Of a stretch of 64,000 nt of DNA, positions 33,559 through 43,690 are shown piece after piece. The stretch spans positions 53,278 through 117,277 of the forward strand of contig JAPDFW010000143.1 of the NCBI GenBank assembly GCA_028826165.1. Direction: 5' to 3'. Source of the DNA: Anaeramoeba ignava. Taxonomy: Eukaryota; Metamonada; Anaeramoebidae. The notes under the pieces were generated by a model. That model had not been told where the DNA came from. It saw only the letters and a list, made by a program, of their open reading frames with translations, and made no database searches. The position numbers and the translations under genes were made by a program. Numbering within the stretch: position 1 is the first letter of the stretch; every line of letters begins with the position of its first letter.

Positions 33559-36500
33559 ATGGATTTTTGGTCTTCAGTTTCTAAAGGAAATTTAACAGTT
33601 TTAAAAACATTTTTAGAAAAAGATTCAACACTTTCTTCTTACAAATTTGTATAACAAAATATTTCTAAATAAAATTAAAATTAAAATTAAAAAAAAATAG
33701 TTTGTAAATTTTTATTATTCAAAAATTTTTAGTATTAAAAAATTCCATTTTAAAATTAGGGAATGACTGTTCTTGATTATTATTTAAAACATAATCATGA
33801 TTATCAAACAATTCAATATTTAATTGAAAAAAGAATCCCTTTAACTGTTTGATTAAAATTTAATTGAAAAAATTCAAAATTTAAAATTTAAAACTTTATT
33901 TATTAAAATTATTCTTTTATTTAGACTTTCAAAATCCATTTTTTCCTTTATTTTCATTCTTTACAAATATTTGATTTATTATTTGATTCAGAAAAACCAA
34001 CAAAAGAAGTAATTATTTTCGATATATTTTTAATTACAAAAAAAAACAAAAAAATTTTTGCTTTTTATTTTTTTCAAAAATTAAAAGAATTTAAATTCAC
34101 TTTTGGTTTTTCAATGCAAAAATCAAGCAAGTATAAAAGCAATTGAATATGTTTTAAAGAGAGGAGCTGATCCAAAAACAATAAATGTAAATCAAAATTC
34201 AAATCAAAATTTAATTTCATTTATTTTTTATTTTTGAAAAAAAAATTTTATTTAGAAATTTCTTTTGATTCATTTAATTAAAAATCAAAGAGATGATTTA
34301 ATGGATAAAATTAAATTATTAATTAATTATGGAGTTGATGTTAATCAAACAAATGAAGTAATGAATATTTTCTTGTTTTTATTCAATCCAAATTTTTAAT
34401 TAAAAAAAATATACAAAATTAGAATGTAAATTTTCATTTAAATTTTATAAATGAATTTTATAAATTAATTTTAAATTTTTTTTAGGGAGAAAAAGCTTTA
34501 AATTTTGCAATTTCTAAAAATTTTTATGATATAGCAAAATTACTATTAGATTCAGGAACAATTTTAACAATAGAAAATGTTGGAATTATTATTTTATTTT
34601 TATTATTTATTATTCTTATTATTTTTTATTCTTATTTTTTTAGATCTCTTCAATTTTTAATAATTTGAAAAATTTATCTTTTAAACTTGAGTTTATAAAA
34701 TTATTATGTGAAAAAATTTCAGATATTAATTCAGTTGATCAAGTAATTATTTATTTTTTGAATCCATAAATTTATTTTAACAAAATTAAATAGAAAGTAA
34801 AAACACAAATTTTTTATTATAATTCAATTAAAAATTTTATAAAAAAAAATTTAAAGGGAAATTCATTACTTCATACAATTTTAAAAAGTGAATCTAAAAA
34901 TATTGAGGAAATAAAAATTGTTCTTGAATCAGGAATTAATCCAAATTTACAAAATGAAGTATTTAAATTTAAAATTTAAAAATTAAAAATTTAAATTGAA
35001 TATTTTTTTTAATCAAAAAAAAAAGGATGTAAATTATAAGATAATTTTTAGATTGAATAAAAAAATAATTATATTATTTATTAGGGTTTAACTGCAATTC
35101 ATCTTGTATCTTCTGAATTTAATGAAGATTTATTCAGATTATTAATAAATTTTGGAGCAGAAATTTCAATTAAAAATGTAAATTAAAAATTCAATTAAAA
35201 ATTCAATTATCAAAATATTTATTTTTCGAATTAATTTTTAATTTGGATATAGAAAAATCAAGAAACTCCAATTGATATTCTCCTTTCTTCTTCAAAATTT
35301 ACTCAAATTTTTGATATTTTAGAAAAATTTAATTATAAATTTGATTTGAATCAAGTAAAAAAATATAAAAATATTATTTACTATTTATTATTTATTATTT
35401 GATTTAGAAACCTCCATTAATTTTCCGTTGCTTCGATTTTAATAAGGGAATTTTAATTGAAATTATTGAAAAATTAGTTAATTTTGGAGCAGATATTAAT
35501 GAAGTTCATGATGTATTTCAATTCATTTATTGATGATTTAATTTTAAATTTAATTTTAAATTTAAATTATTTTTTTTTTAGAAAAAATGCATTCTTAATT
35601 TTTTCCAAATTTTTAATGCAAATACCTCAATTTTAAGAAAACTTTTTGAACTTGGATTAGATTATGAAAAGATGGTTAATTCAAAAAAAAAAATTAGAAT
35701 GAAAATCAATTTAAAATGAAAATCAAACAAAAAAATCTTTTTTAATTTTTAGAAAGGAAAAACTTCTTTTACTTTATTTCCTTTTAATTATGAAGTAAAC
35801 ATTTCTTCAAATAAGAAAACTAAACTTGAAAATTTGGAGCTTTTACTTGAAAAGAAATTTCCACTTTATGATTCAAATTCAGTATTTTTTTTTCAATTTT
35901 GAATTTGAATTGGAAAATTGTTTTTATTTATAATTTTTTATTTTAGAACGAAAATGTTCAAGAATCAATAATTGAATTTGTTTTTAATTGTCAAAAACCA
36001 AAAGAGGCATTGGAACTTATTTTAAATTATGGAGCAAATCCAAATCTTTATTACAAAGTAAATAATTTTTCGATATCAAAAAAATTTAAGTACAATTTAT
36101 TGATTGATTTTGAAAATCAATCATTTTTTGAATAGAAAGAAACAATTTTCTCAAAAATTTTCCAAAGAGTTTCAAAAAAAGCAGAATTATTCAAAGTTTT
36201 AATTGATTATGGAATTGATATTGAAGCACAAAAAGCTGTATTAAATCAAAATATTTTAATTTAAAGGAAAATCAAAACTTATTAAATAAAATCATTTGGA
36301 AATAGAAAACAAATATGAAAAATAGAAGCAGTAAATATATTCAACTTATTGATAAATATGGAAATATTATGCAAGAATTTAGCGAATTATTTTCAAAAGG
36401 AGATTTGACAGATTTTAATATTCCAGTCGAAGATGGAACAATAAAAGCTCATAAATTAATTATTGAAATGAGAATTGGAAAAGAAAATATGACGAAATTT

Positions 36501-37031
36501 TTGGAAAATTGTCAACAAAAAAAACAAAAAGAAATTTATCTTTTAATCAACTTTATTTATTCAGGATTTGTTAATGAATTGAAATATTCTCAAGTGGAAA
36601 AATTATGTGAAGAATTTGGAATTGATTTTATTAAAAAGAAAGGAAGAAAAGGATTAATTGAAGATTTAGAAAAATTAAATGCAAATGAAGAAAGCAAAGA
36701 TTTTACAATTAAATTTGATGAAAAACATGAATTCAAACTTCATAAATTAGTTTTGATTGCAAGAACTGATCTATTTAGAAATATGTTTTTATCTGTTAAT
36801 GATTCAAGTAATTCTGTTCAAAATTATTCTTCTTTTTCTTTTAATTGTTTGAACTTGTTTTTCAAATATTTATATTCAGATTCTCTTACTTTGAATGTTT
36901 CTTTGTTTCTTTTGAGAGAGTTAAAAAATACTCCTATTTATTTTCAATTAAATTCTAATTCTTCTCTTGATCTTAAAATTCTTGAAATTCAATATTATTT
37001 ACGTTCAAAACTTGAGAAAAAACAAATTTAA
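33559..37031 (+). CDS. Ankyrin-BTB-BTB protein, intron-rich (about 16 exons)
   Basis: Starts at ATG 33559 (MDFWSVSKGNLTVLKTFLEK). About 15 short exons of 80-130 nt follow, each bounded by GTAA/GTAT-type donors and TTTAG-type acceptors. Approximate exon starts are 33760, 33925, 34119, 34257, 34486, 34645, 34857, 35085, 35253, 35407, 35581, 35753, 35946, 36136 and 36305. Most encode about one degenerate ankyrin repeat (for example SIKAIEYVLKRGADPKTIN, LNFAISKNFYDIAKLLLDSG, AIHLVSSEFNEDLFRLLINF). The last exon holds two BTB units: DLTDFNIPVEDGTIKAHKLI with FIYSGF, then KDFTIKFDEKHEFKLHKLVL. They are joined by EEFGIDFIKKKGRKGLIEDL. The linker KKGRKG matches the intronless array at 50.5-64 kb. Individual exon borders are approximate. 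Confidence 0.8.
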
Positions 37032-37935
37032 ATATTTTTTTTTTTATTTCTTTTCTTTTTGAAATCAAATCATTAAAATTTTATAAATGATTTTTAATTT
37101 TAAATTTAAATTTTAATTTTAATTTTAAATTAAATTTTAATTTTAATTTTAATTTAAATTTTAATTTTAATTTTAATTTTAAATTTGAATTTGATTTAAT
37201 TTTAATTTTAATTTTAATTTTAATTTTAATTTTAATTTTAATTTTAATTTTAATTTGAATTTGATTTAGAATTTAATTTTGAATTTGATTTGGGATTGAA
37301 TTTTAATTTTAATTTTAATTTTAATTTTAATTTTAATTTTGATTTTAATTTTAATTTTATAAATGAATTTTAATTTTAATTTTATAAATGAATTTTAATT
37401 TTAATTTTGAATTTGATTTGGGATTGAATTTTGAATTTGAATTTTGATTTGGAATTTAATTTTAATTTTAATTTTGATTTTAATTTTAATTTTAATTTTA
37501 ATTTTAATTTTAATTTTAATTTTAATTTGAATTTTAATTTAATTTTGATTTTAATTTTAATTTTAATTTTGAATTTTAATTTTAATTTTAATTTTAATTT
37601 TAATTTTAATTTTAATTTTAATTTGAATTTTAAATTTGATTTGGAATTTAATTTTAATTTTAATTTTGATTTAGAATTTAATTTTAATTTTAATTTTAAT
37701 TTTAATTTGAATTTTAATTTTTAATTTTAATTTTAATTTTAATTTTAATTTTAATTTTAATTTTAATTTTAATTTTAATTTTAATTTTAATTTTGATTTT
37801 GATTTTGATTTGGAATTGAATTTTAATTTTAATTTGATTTTTAATTTGAATTTTAATTCCTATTTGATTTAGAATTTAATTTTGATTTGGGATTGAATTT
37901 TGATTTGATTTGGGATTGAATTTTAATTTTAATTC
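37032..37935. repeat. TTTTAA/TTTGAATTTGATTTGG repeat in convergent intergenic DNA
   Basis: (TTTTAA)n hexamers mixed with GAATTTGATTTGGAATTTAA variants. It lies between two converging genes. Phe/Asn frames through it are repeat artefacts. No gene seen. Confidence 0.8.
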
Positions 37936-38233
37936 CTATTTGAGATTATTTAGAGTGGATTGAAAATTTGAAACGTAAATAGTATAAAACAGAATAATCA
38001 AACCAAAAAGGGATAAAAACGATTTCAAAAAAGGAATTTTTTTAACAGAATCCAATAAGGATTTTTTTTGGACATCCTCAACTTCATCTTCATCTTCAAC
38101 TTCATCTTCATCTTCATCTTCATCTTCAACTTCATCTTCATCTTCATCTTCATCTTCAACTTCATCTTCATCTTCAACTTCATCTTCATCTTCATCTTCA
38201 TTATTATTATCATTATTATTATCATTATCATAT

Positions 38234-38264
<31 letters not shown>

Positions 38265-38724
38265 CATTATCATATTCATTATCATTTTCATCATTTTCAT
38301 CATTTTCATCATCATTTTCATCATTTTCATCATTTTCATCATCATTTTCATCATTTTCATTTCCAATTTCTAAATTATTTTCATTTAAATTTTCATCATT
38401 TTCATCATTATCATCTTCATTATCATCTTCATTATCATTATCATTATCATCTTCATTATCATTATCATTATCATTATTTTCATCATCTTCATTATCATTA
38501 TCATCTTCATTATCATTATCATTATCATTATCATTATCATCTTCATTATCATCTTCATTATCATTATCATTATTTTCATCATCTTCATTATCATTATCAT
38601 TATCATCTTCATTATAATCATCATTATCATCTCCATTATCATCATTTCCATTTAAATTTCCATTTAAATCTTCATTATCATTTTCACTATCATTTTCAAT
38701 TATTAAATTATTTTCTTGACTCAT
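37936..38724 (-). CDS. Asp/Glu/Asn-rich protein with C-terminal membrane anchor
   Basis: 262 residues with no recognised family. Residues about 15-217 are almost wholly Asp, Glu and Asn from GAT/GAA/AAT repeats, giving a huge negative charge. The last 45 residues are different. VQKKSLLDSVKKIPFLKSFL is amphipathic and basic. A hydrophobic helix follows (about 232-251, SFLSLFGLIILFYTIYV), then an 11-residue polar tail to the stop. This is the layout of a tail-anchored membrane protein with a cytosolic acidic domain. The start ATG at 38724 is preceded by a CACACA-rich leader (38731-38762). A calcium- or cation-binding role would be speculation. The well-formed anchor suggests that the frame is real despite its low complexity. 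Confidence 0.6.
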
Positions 38725-38990
38725 TTTAATTTGTGTGTTTTTGTGTGTTTTTTGTGTGTTTTTTTTTTAAAAAAAGAAATTTTTTTTTAACGCAAATAAT
38801 AAAAAGAAAAAAAAAAAGAAAAAAAAGGAAAAAATGAAAAATAAAAGAAGAAAAAAAAAAAATTTAAAAAAAGAAGAAAAATTTTGCTTTTTATTTAAAA
38901 GAAAAAAAAAAAAGTAAAAAAAAAATCAAAAATTGGAACTCTTTTTCCAAAAGAATTGGAATGAAAATTTTTAAAAAAAAAGAAATAAAA
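38725..38990. promoter_or_regulatory. Upstream region of the acidic membrane protein, with CACACA triplicate
   Basis: On the minus strand ACACACAAAA recurs three times just before the start codon (38731-38762), a composition unlike the rest of the window. The remainder is homopurine A/G-rich. No further element is recognised. Confidence 0.4.
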
Positions 38991-39310
38991 TCATCTCTTC
39001 ATTTCATCATCATCAAAATCATCAGGAAAACCTTTAAAAAACAAAAACAAAAAAATATAAATTTTTAATTAATTTTTTTAATTTATTTTTTTAATAAATT
39101 TTTTTAATTAAATTTTTTAATTTATTTTTTAATTAATTTTTTTATTTAGAATTTATTTAGAATTTATTTACTGTTATGAAAATCTTTGTGTAAAATTTTT
39201 TCCATTGATCTTCTTTCCATCATTTCAACTAATGCAACAGGATCTGAATCTCCATCCATCATTTGTGCTAACATATATGGATCCATATCTTCAAAACCCA
39301 TCATTTCCAT
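38991..39310 (-). CDS. COPS9: CSNAP/COPS9-like COP9 signalosome acidic subunit
   Basis: Two small exons, 39310-39172 and 39031-38991 (GT donor at 39171, AG acceptor at 39032), join in phase 1 to a 59-residue protein. It starts MEMMGFEDMDPYMLAQMM and ends DFHNSFPDDFDDDEMKR. The C-terminal pattern EK-x(2)-H-x-DF-x-N-x-F-x(2)-x-FDDD matches what I recall of CSNAP (human ending [20 protein letters not shown]), the small acidic ninth subunit that binds CSN3, CSN5 and CSN6. Length also agrees (57 in human). The COP9 signalosome removes NEDD8 from cullins, a neat match to the many BTB (potential CUL3-adaptor) genes here, although physical neighbourhood is no proof of linkage. The Asn/Ser/Pro substitutions leave some doubt. 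Confidence 0.65.
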
Positions 39311-39715
39311 TGTAAATTTCTTTTTAAAAAATAAGTATTCAAGAATTTAAAGAAAAAATTTGAAAAAAATGAAAAAAATGAAAATGAAAAAAATATTTTT
39401 TTAATTTATTTTTTTTATTTTCTTTTTTATCCGATTTTTTTTTTGTTTAATTTAATAATTTGATTTAAAATAATTTCTTGAAACTTTTTTATAAATTCTT
39501 TTCTTTCTTTTTTATTCATTTTTCTTTTAATTTTTTTATCAAAAAAAAACAAAAAAAAAACAAAAAAAAATTATTATTTTTGTTTTTCAATTTCTTTCTT
39601 TGATTGAATATGTTTTAATAAATATTTAATTGGTAAATTTATTCTTTTTCATTTTGATGTATAAATTTTAATTATAATTGAAATATTATTTTTAATTTTG
39701 ATTTTGATTTTTTTT
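39311..39715. other. AT-rich spacer between CSNAP-like and TMEM222 genes
   Basis: 405 bp with A and T runs. I translated it both ways by eye and found no convincing coding segment. Confidence 0.4.
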
Positions 39716-41128
39716 TCAACCAAGTTTTAACCATAAAATAAGAATTGAAATTAAAATACAAAAAATAAAAAAGCCAATATAAGTTTTCAAAAAATGTTTG
39801 AAACTAATGTATTTAGATGTTTTAATTAAATGAAACATAACTTTAATTGTTGCTCCATTTGACCATTTTGTTGAATTCTATTTAAATTTTTTTTCCGATT
39901 TGAATTAAATTAAATATTAAATATTGAATTAAAAATTGAATATTAAATTGAATTGAATTGAATATTAAATTGGATATTGAATTAAATATTGAATTGAATT
40001 GAATTGAATTGAATTAAATATTGAATATTGAATTGAATTGAATATTAAATATTAAATATTGAATTGAATTGAATATTGAATTGAATTGAATATTAAATTG
40101 AATTGAATTGAATTGAATTGAATTGAATATTAAATTAAATTGAATATTGAATATTGAATCGAATATTGAATTGAATTGAATTGAATTAAATTGAATTGAA
40201 TTGAATATTGAATTGAATATTGAATACTGAAAATTGAATTGAATATTGAATATTGAATTGAATTGAATATTGAATTGAATATTGAATTGAATATTAAATA
40301 TTGAATATTGAATATTGAATTAAATATTAAATATTGAATTAAATATTAAATATTGAATTGAATTAAATATTGAATTGAATGTTGAATATTGAATTGAATT
40401 GAATATTGAATTGAATTGAATATTGAATTGAATATTAAATTGAATATTAAATTAATTGAATTTCCTTCGTTTTAAAAAATTACTCTATAATGTAATAAAT
40501 CAAGAACACGAGCAACATAACAATGGCAATTATTACAAAGAAAACTATATTTTTGTTTATTAAACTCATCTGTAGCAATTTTAATTGCATTATCCAAATC
40601 AATTTGTTGGTCTTGAATAGTTCTTAGAGTTTGAGATTTATGATTTAATTTAAGCTTAGAAAATTTAGTAGGATTTCCAAAAGCCATTCTATCAATACTA
40701 ACAAAATAAGAACCAGCATAATCATAAATAATTCCTTGAGAATTACAAATCCCAACATGACCAATAAATGGAACAATCCAAGAAACAATAGGAAGTGGTG
40801 TCCAAACAATACAAAAAGGATATCTTTCTGAATTTTCTTTTTGGATTGAATCCAATTCTTCAAAATATTCATTTTCATTAAAATTTCCATTTAAATTTTC
40901 AGTTGAATTTACATTTGAATTTCTATTTAAATCTATATTTAAATTTTCAGTTGAATTTACATTTGAATTTTCATTTAAATTTTCATTAAAATTTAATTTT
41001 ATATTTCCATTTATATTTTCATTTATAGTTTCAACTTCAGTTTCAAATTCAGTTTCAACTTCAGTTTCAAATTCACTTTCCAAATTTTTTGATTGAAATT
41101 TCTCTAATTTTTTAATTTCTTTTTCCAT
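39716..41128 (-). CDS. TMEM222: TMEM222 family protein (DUF778)
   Basis: Two exons, 41128-40484 (ATG) and 39877-39716, join in phase 0 across a 606-bp satellite intron to give 268 residues. After an Asn/Glu-rich N-terminus the DUF778 core is clear: YPFCIVWTPLPIVSWIVPFI, GHVGICNSQGIIYDYAGSYF, VSIDRMAFGNPTKFSKLKL and FLCNNCHCYVARVLDLLHYR. It continues across the splice as NSTKWSNGATIKVMFHLIKT, then a C-terminal hydrophobic helix (YIGFFIFCILISILILWL). All conserved His and Cys positions I recall are present. The family is membrane-associated, includes plant RTE1, and its biochemical role is not settled. The join is confirmed by similarity on both sides. Confidence 0.92.
39878..40483. repeat. GAATTGAATATT satellite intron of TMEM222
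   Basis: (TTGAAT)n and TTGAATATTGAATTG units. In transcript sense this is TTCAATATTCAA, the same satellite family and the same sense orientation as the 0.9-kb intron of the RCC1 gene at 46737-47629. Confidence 0.88.
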
Positions 41129-41224
41129 TTAAAATAAAAAAATAAAAATAAAAATAAAATTCAAAAAATTTTTTTTCATTTTTTTATTTTTTAATAATAA
41201 ATTTTTTTTTTCTATTTGAAAATT

Positions 41225-43452
41225 ATGAATAAAGATGAAGCTGTTAAATGTCGTCAATTAGCTCAACGACTTTATAATGAAAAAAACCTTCCACAAGCTC
41301 TTAGATTTTTTGAAAAAGCTTATAGAATGGATCCAAAACCAGAAATTATGGAAATTATTTCTAAAATAAAAAATGAATTGGATCAAGAATTAAAAAAAAA
41401 AACCGAAAAAGAAAATGAAGAAAAAAAAACAAACAAAAATAAAAAAAATCAAAATAAAAAAAATCAAAATCAAAATGATAATCAAAATAAAAAATAATAA
41501 TAATAATAATATTAATGCAACAAATACTCCAAATGATGATCCTCAAAAAGTTATTGAAATTAAAAAAGTTTTAAAAAAAAAATGTTTATATGAAGTTTTA
41601 GAAGTTGAAAAAACTGCAGATTTAACTCAAATTAAATCTTCTTATCGAAAATTAGCAATGAAATTTCATCCTGATCGAAATAAAACTACTGGTTCTGCAG
41701 AAGCTTTTAAAAGTATTTTTTGACTAATTCAAAAATTTCATTTTCATTTATAATTATAATTATAAATATAATTATAAATATAAATATAAATATAAATATA
41801 AATATAAATATAAATATAAATATAAATATAAATATAAATATAAATATAAATATAAATATAAATATAAATATAAATATAAATATAAATATAATTATAAATA
41901 TAAATATAAATATAAATATAAATATAAATATAAATATAAATATAAATATAAATATAAATATAAATATAAATATAAATAAATATAAATCTAAATATAAATA
42001 TAAATATAAATATAATTATAAATATAAATATAAATATAAATATAAATATAAATATAAATATAAATATAAATATAAATATAAAAATATAAATAAAATATAA
42101 ATATAATTATAAATATAAAATATAAATATAAATATAAATATAATTATAAATATAAATATAAATATAAAATAAATATAAATATAAATATAAATATAAATAT
42201 AAATATAAATATAAATATAAATATAAATATAAATATAAATATAAATATAAATATAAATATAAATATAAATATAAATATAAATATAAATCTAAATATAAAT
42301 ATAAATATAAATATAAATATAAATATAAATATAAATATAAATATAAATATAAATATAAATATAAATATAATTATAGAAATTGGTCAAGCTTATTCTATTC
42401 TTTCTGATGAAACAAAAAGAAAAAGATATGATCAATTTGGTGATGAATCTGAAGTAAATATTTCTACTCCAACTTTTCGTTATAGACGAAATGGAGATCC
42501 TCGACATTATTATTATTCAGAATTTGGACCAGAATTTAATCCTTTTGATCTTTTTGACTTTTTTTTTGAAATGCAAGATTATTCTTCAGGTAAAAATTAA
42601 TTATATAAAATTAATTATAAAAAATTAATTATATAAATTTGATTATATAAATTTAATTATATAAATTTGATTATATAAATTTAATTATATAAATTTAATT
42701 ATATAAATCTAATTATATAAAAAAATTTAATTATATAAAAAAATTTAATTATTTATAAAAATTTAATTATAAAAATTTAATTATAAAAATTTAATTATAA
42801 AAATTTAATTATAAAAATTTAATTATAAAAATTTAATTATAAAAATTTAATTATAAAAATTTAATTATAAAAATTTAATTATAAAAATTTAATTATAAAA
42901 ATTTAATTATAAAAATTTAATTATATAAATTTAATTATATAAATTTAATTATAAAAATTTAATTATATAAAAATTGATTATATAAATTTGATTATATAAA
43001 TTTGATTATATAAAAATTTAATTATATAAAAATTTAATTATATAAAAATTTAATTAGTTCGAATGCAAAATAGAAGAAGAAATCATAGACAAAGAAGACA
43101 ACCACAACAAGAAGAAAGCAACATTATTTCTTTAATTCTTCGATTTTCACCATTTTTACTTTTTTTTATTTTAATACTTTCAACTAAACTTTTTGAGACT
43201 GAAGAAACATTTTCATTTACAAGACAAGGAAATTATGTTTTAAAAAAAGAAACAGAAAATCTTGGAATAAAATATTATGTGAAAAAAGATTTCAAAACAA
43301 CAACACAAGGTTGGATTAATCTTGAAGCTAATGTTGAATATCAATATTTATCAAATCTTAGACAAGAATGTCAATCTGACATGTTTTGGAATAATAATAG
43401 AAAAAATATTCCTCCTTCTTGCAAAGAATATTACAAATATCAAAAAAGTTAA
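41225..43452 (+). CDS. DNAJB12: DNAJB12/DNAJB14-type ER-membrane J protein
   Basis: Exons are 41225-41712, 42377-42589 and 43058-43452. I use ATG 41225 ([20 protein letters not shown]); the codon upstream of it is TTG. The N-terminal helical repeat ([16 protein letters not shown]) is typical of DNAJB12/14. The J domain reads [30 protein letters not shown] with the HPD motif, and [21 protein letters not shown] across intron 1. A Phe/Gly-type linker ([19 protein letters not shown]), a transmembrane helix ([15 protein letters not shown]) and a DUF1977-type lumenal tail ([32 protein letters not shown]) follow. Known members recruit Hsc70 for ER-associated degradation. The frame slips by one extra A in the Asn/Lys/Gln tract near 41488-41495; without it the protein is 364 residues. 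Confidence 0.9.
41713..42376. repeat. TAAATA hexanucleotide satellite intron of DNAJB12
   Basis: (AAATAT)n/(ATAAAT)n over 664 bp, G-free except for the GT/AG borders. Long Asn/Ile and Tyr/Lys frames through it are artefacts. Confidence 0.9.
42590..43057. repeat. AATTTAATTATAAAA satellite intron of DNAJB12
   Basis: A 468-bp second intron with 14-17 bp units AATTTAATTATATAA and AATTTAATTATAAAA. A few GATT variants occur. The acceptor is AATTAG at 43057. Confidence 0.85.
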
Positions 43453-43690
43453 AAGTTAAAATTTAAAATTTATAAACCGTTTTTTTTTCTTCTTCTTTTT
43501 TAAAAAAATAATCTTTGAAATTTTTGACATTTTTAAAATTCGAAATTTTTTTCTTTTTGTGAATAAATTAAATTCACTTTTATTTTTACTTTTTATTTTT
43601 TATTTTATTTTGCCAGAAAACAAAATTACAAAAAATTATTTTTCATTTTTTCATTTTTTCATTTTTTCATTTTTATTTTATTTTTATTAA
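43453..43690. other. AT-rich spacer between DNAJB12 and RCC1-type genes
   Basis: 238 bp with poly-T and (TTTTTCA)n runs just upstream of the ATG at 43691. No recognisable element. Confidence 0.35.

Noticed and set aside
36315-37031. Stand-alone small BTB protein starting at the internal ATG 36315
   Set aside because: An AG acceptor just upstream and the open phase join it to the preceding ankyrin exons; the tandem array shows the same ankyrin-BTB-BTB order.
41720-42507. Asn/Ile and Tyr/Ile repeat frames
   Set aside because: They lie within intron 1 of DNAJB12; the J-domain resumes only at 42377 after an AG acceptor.
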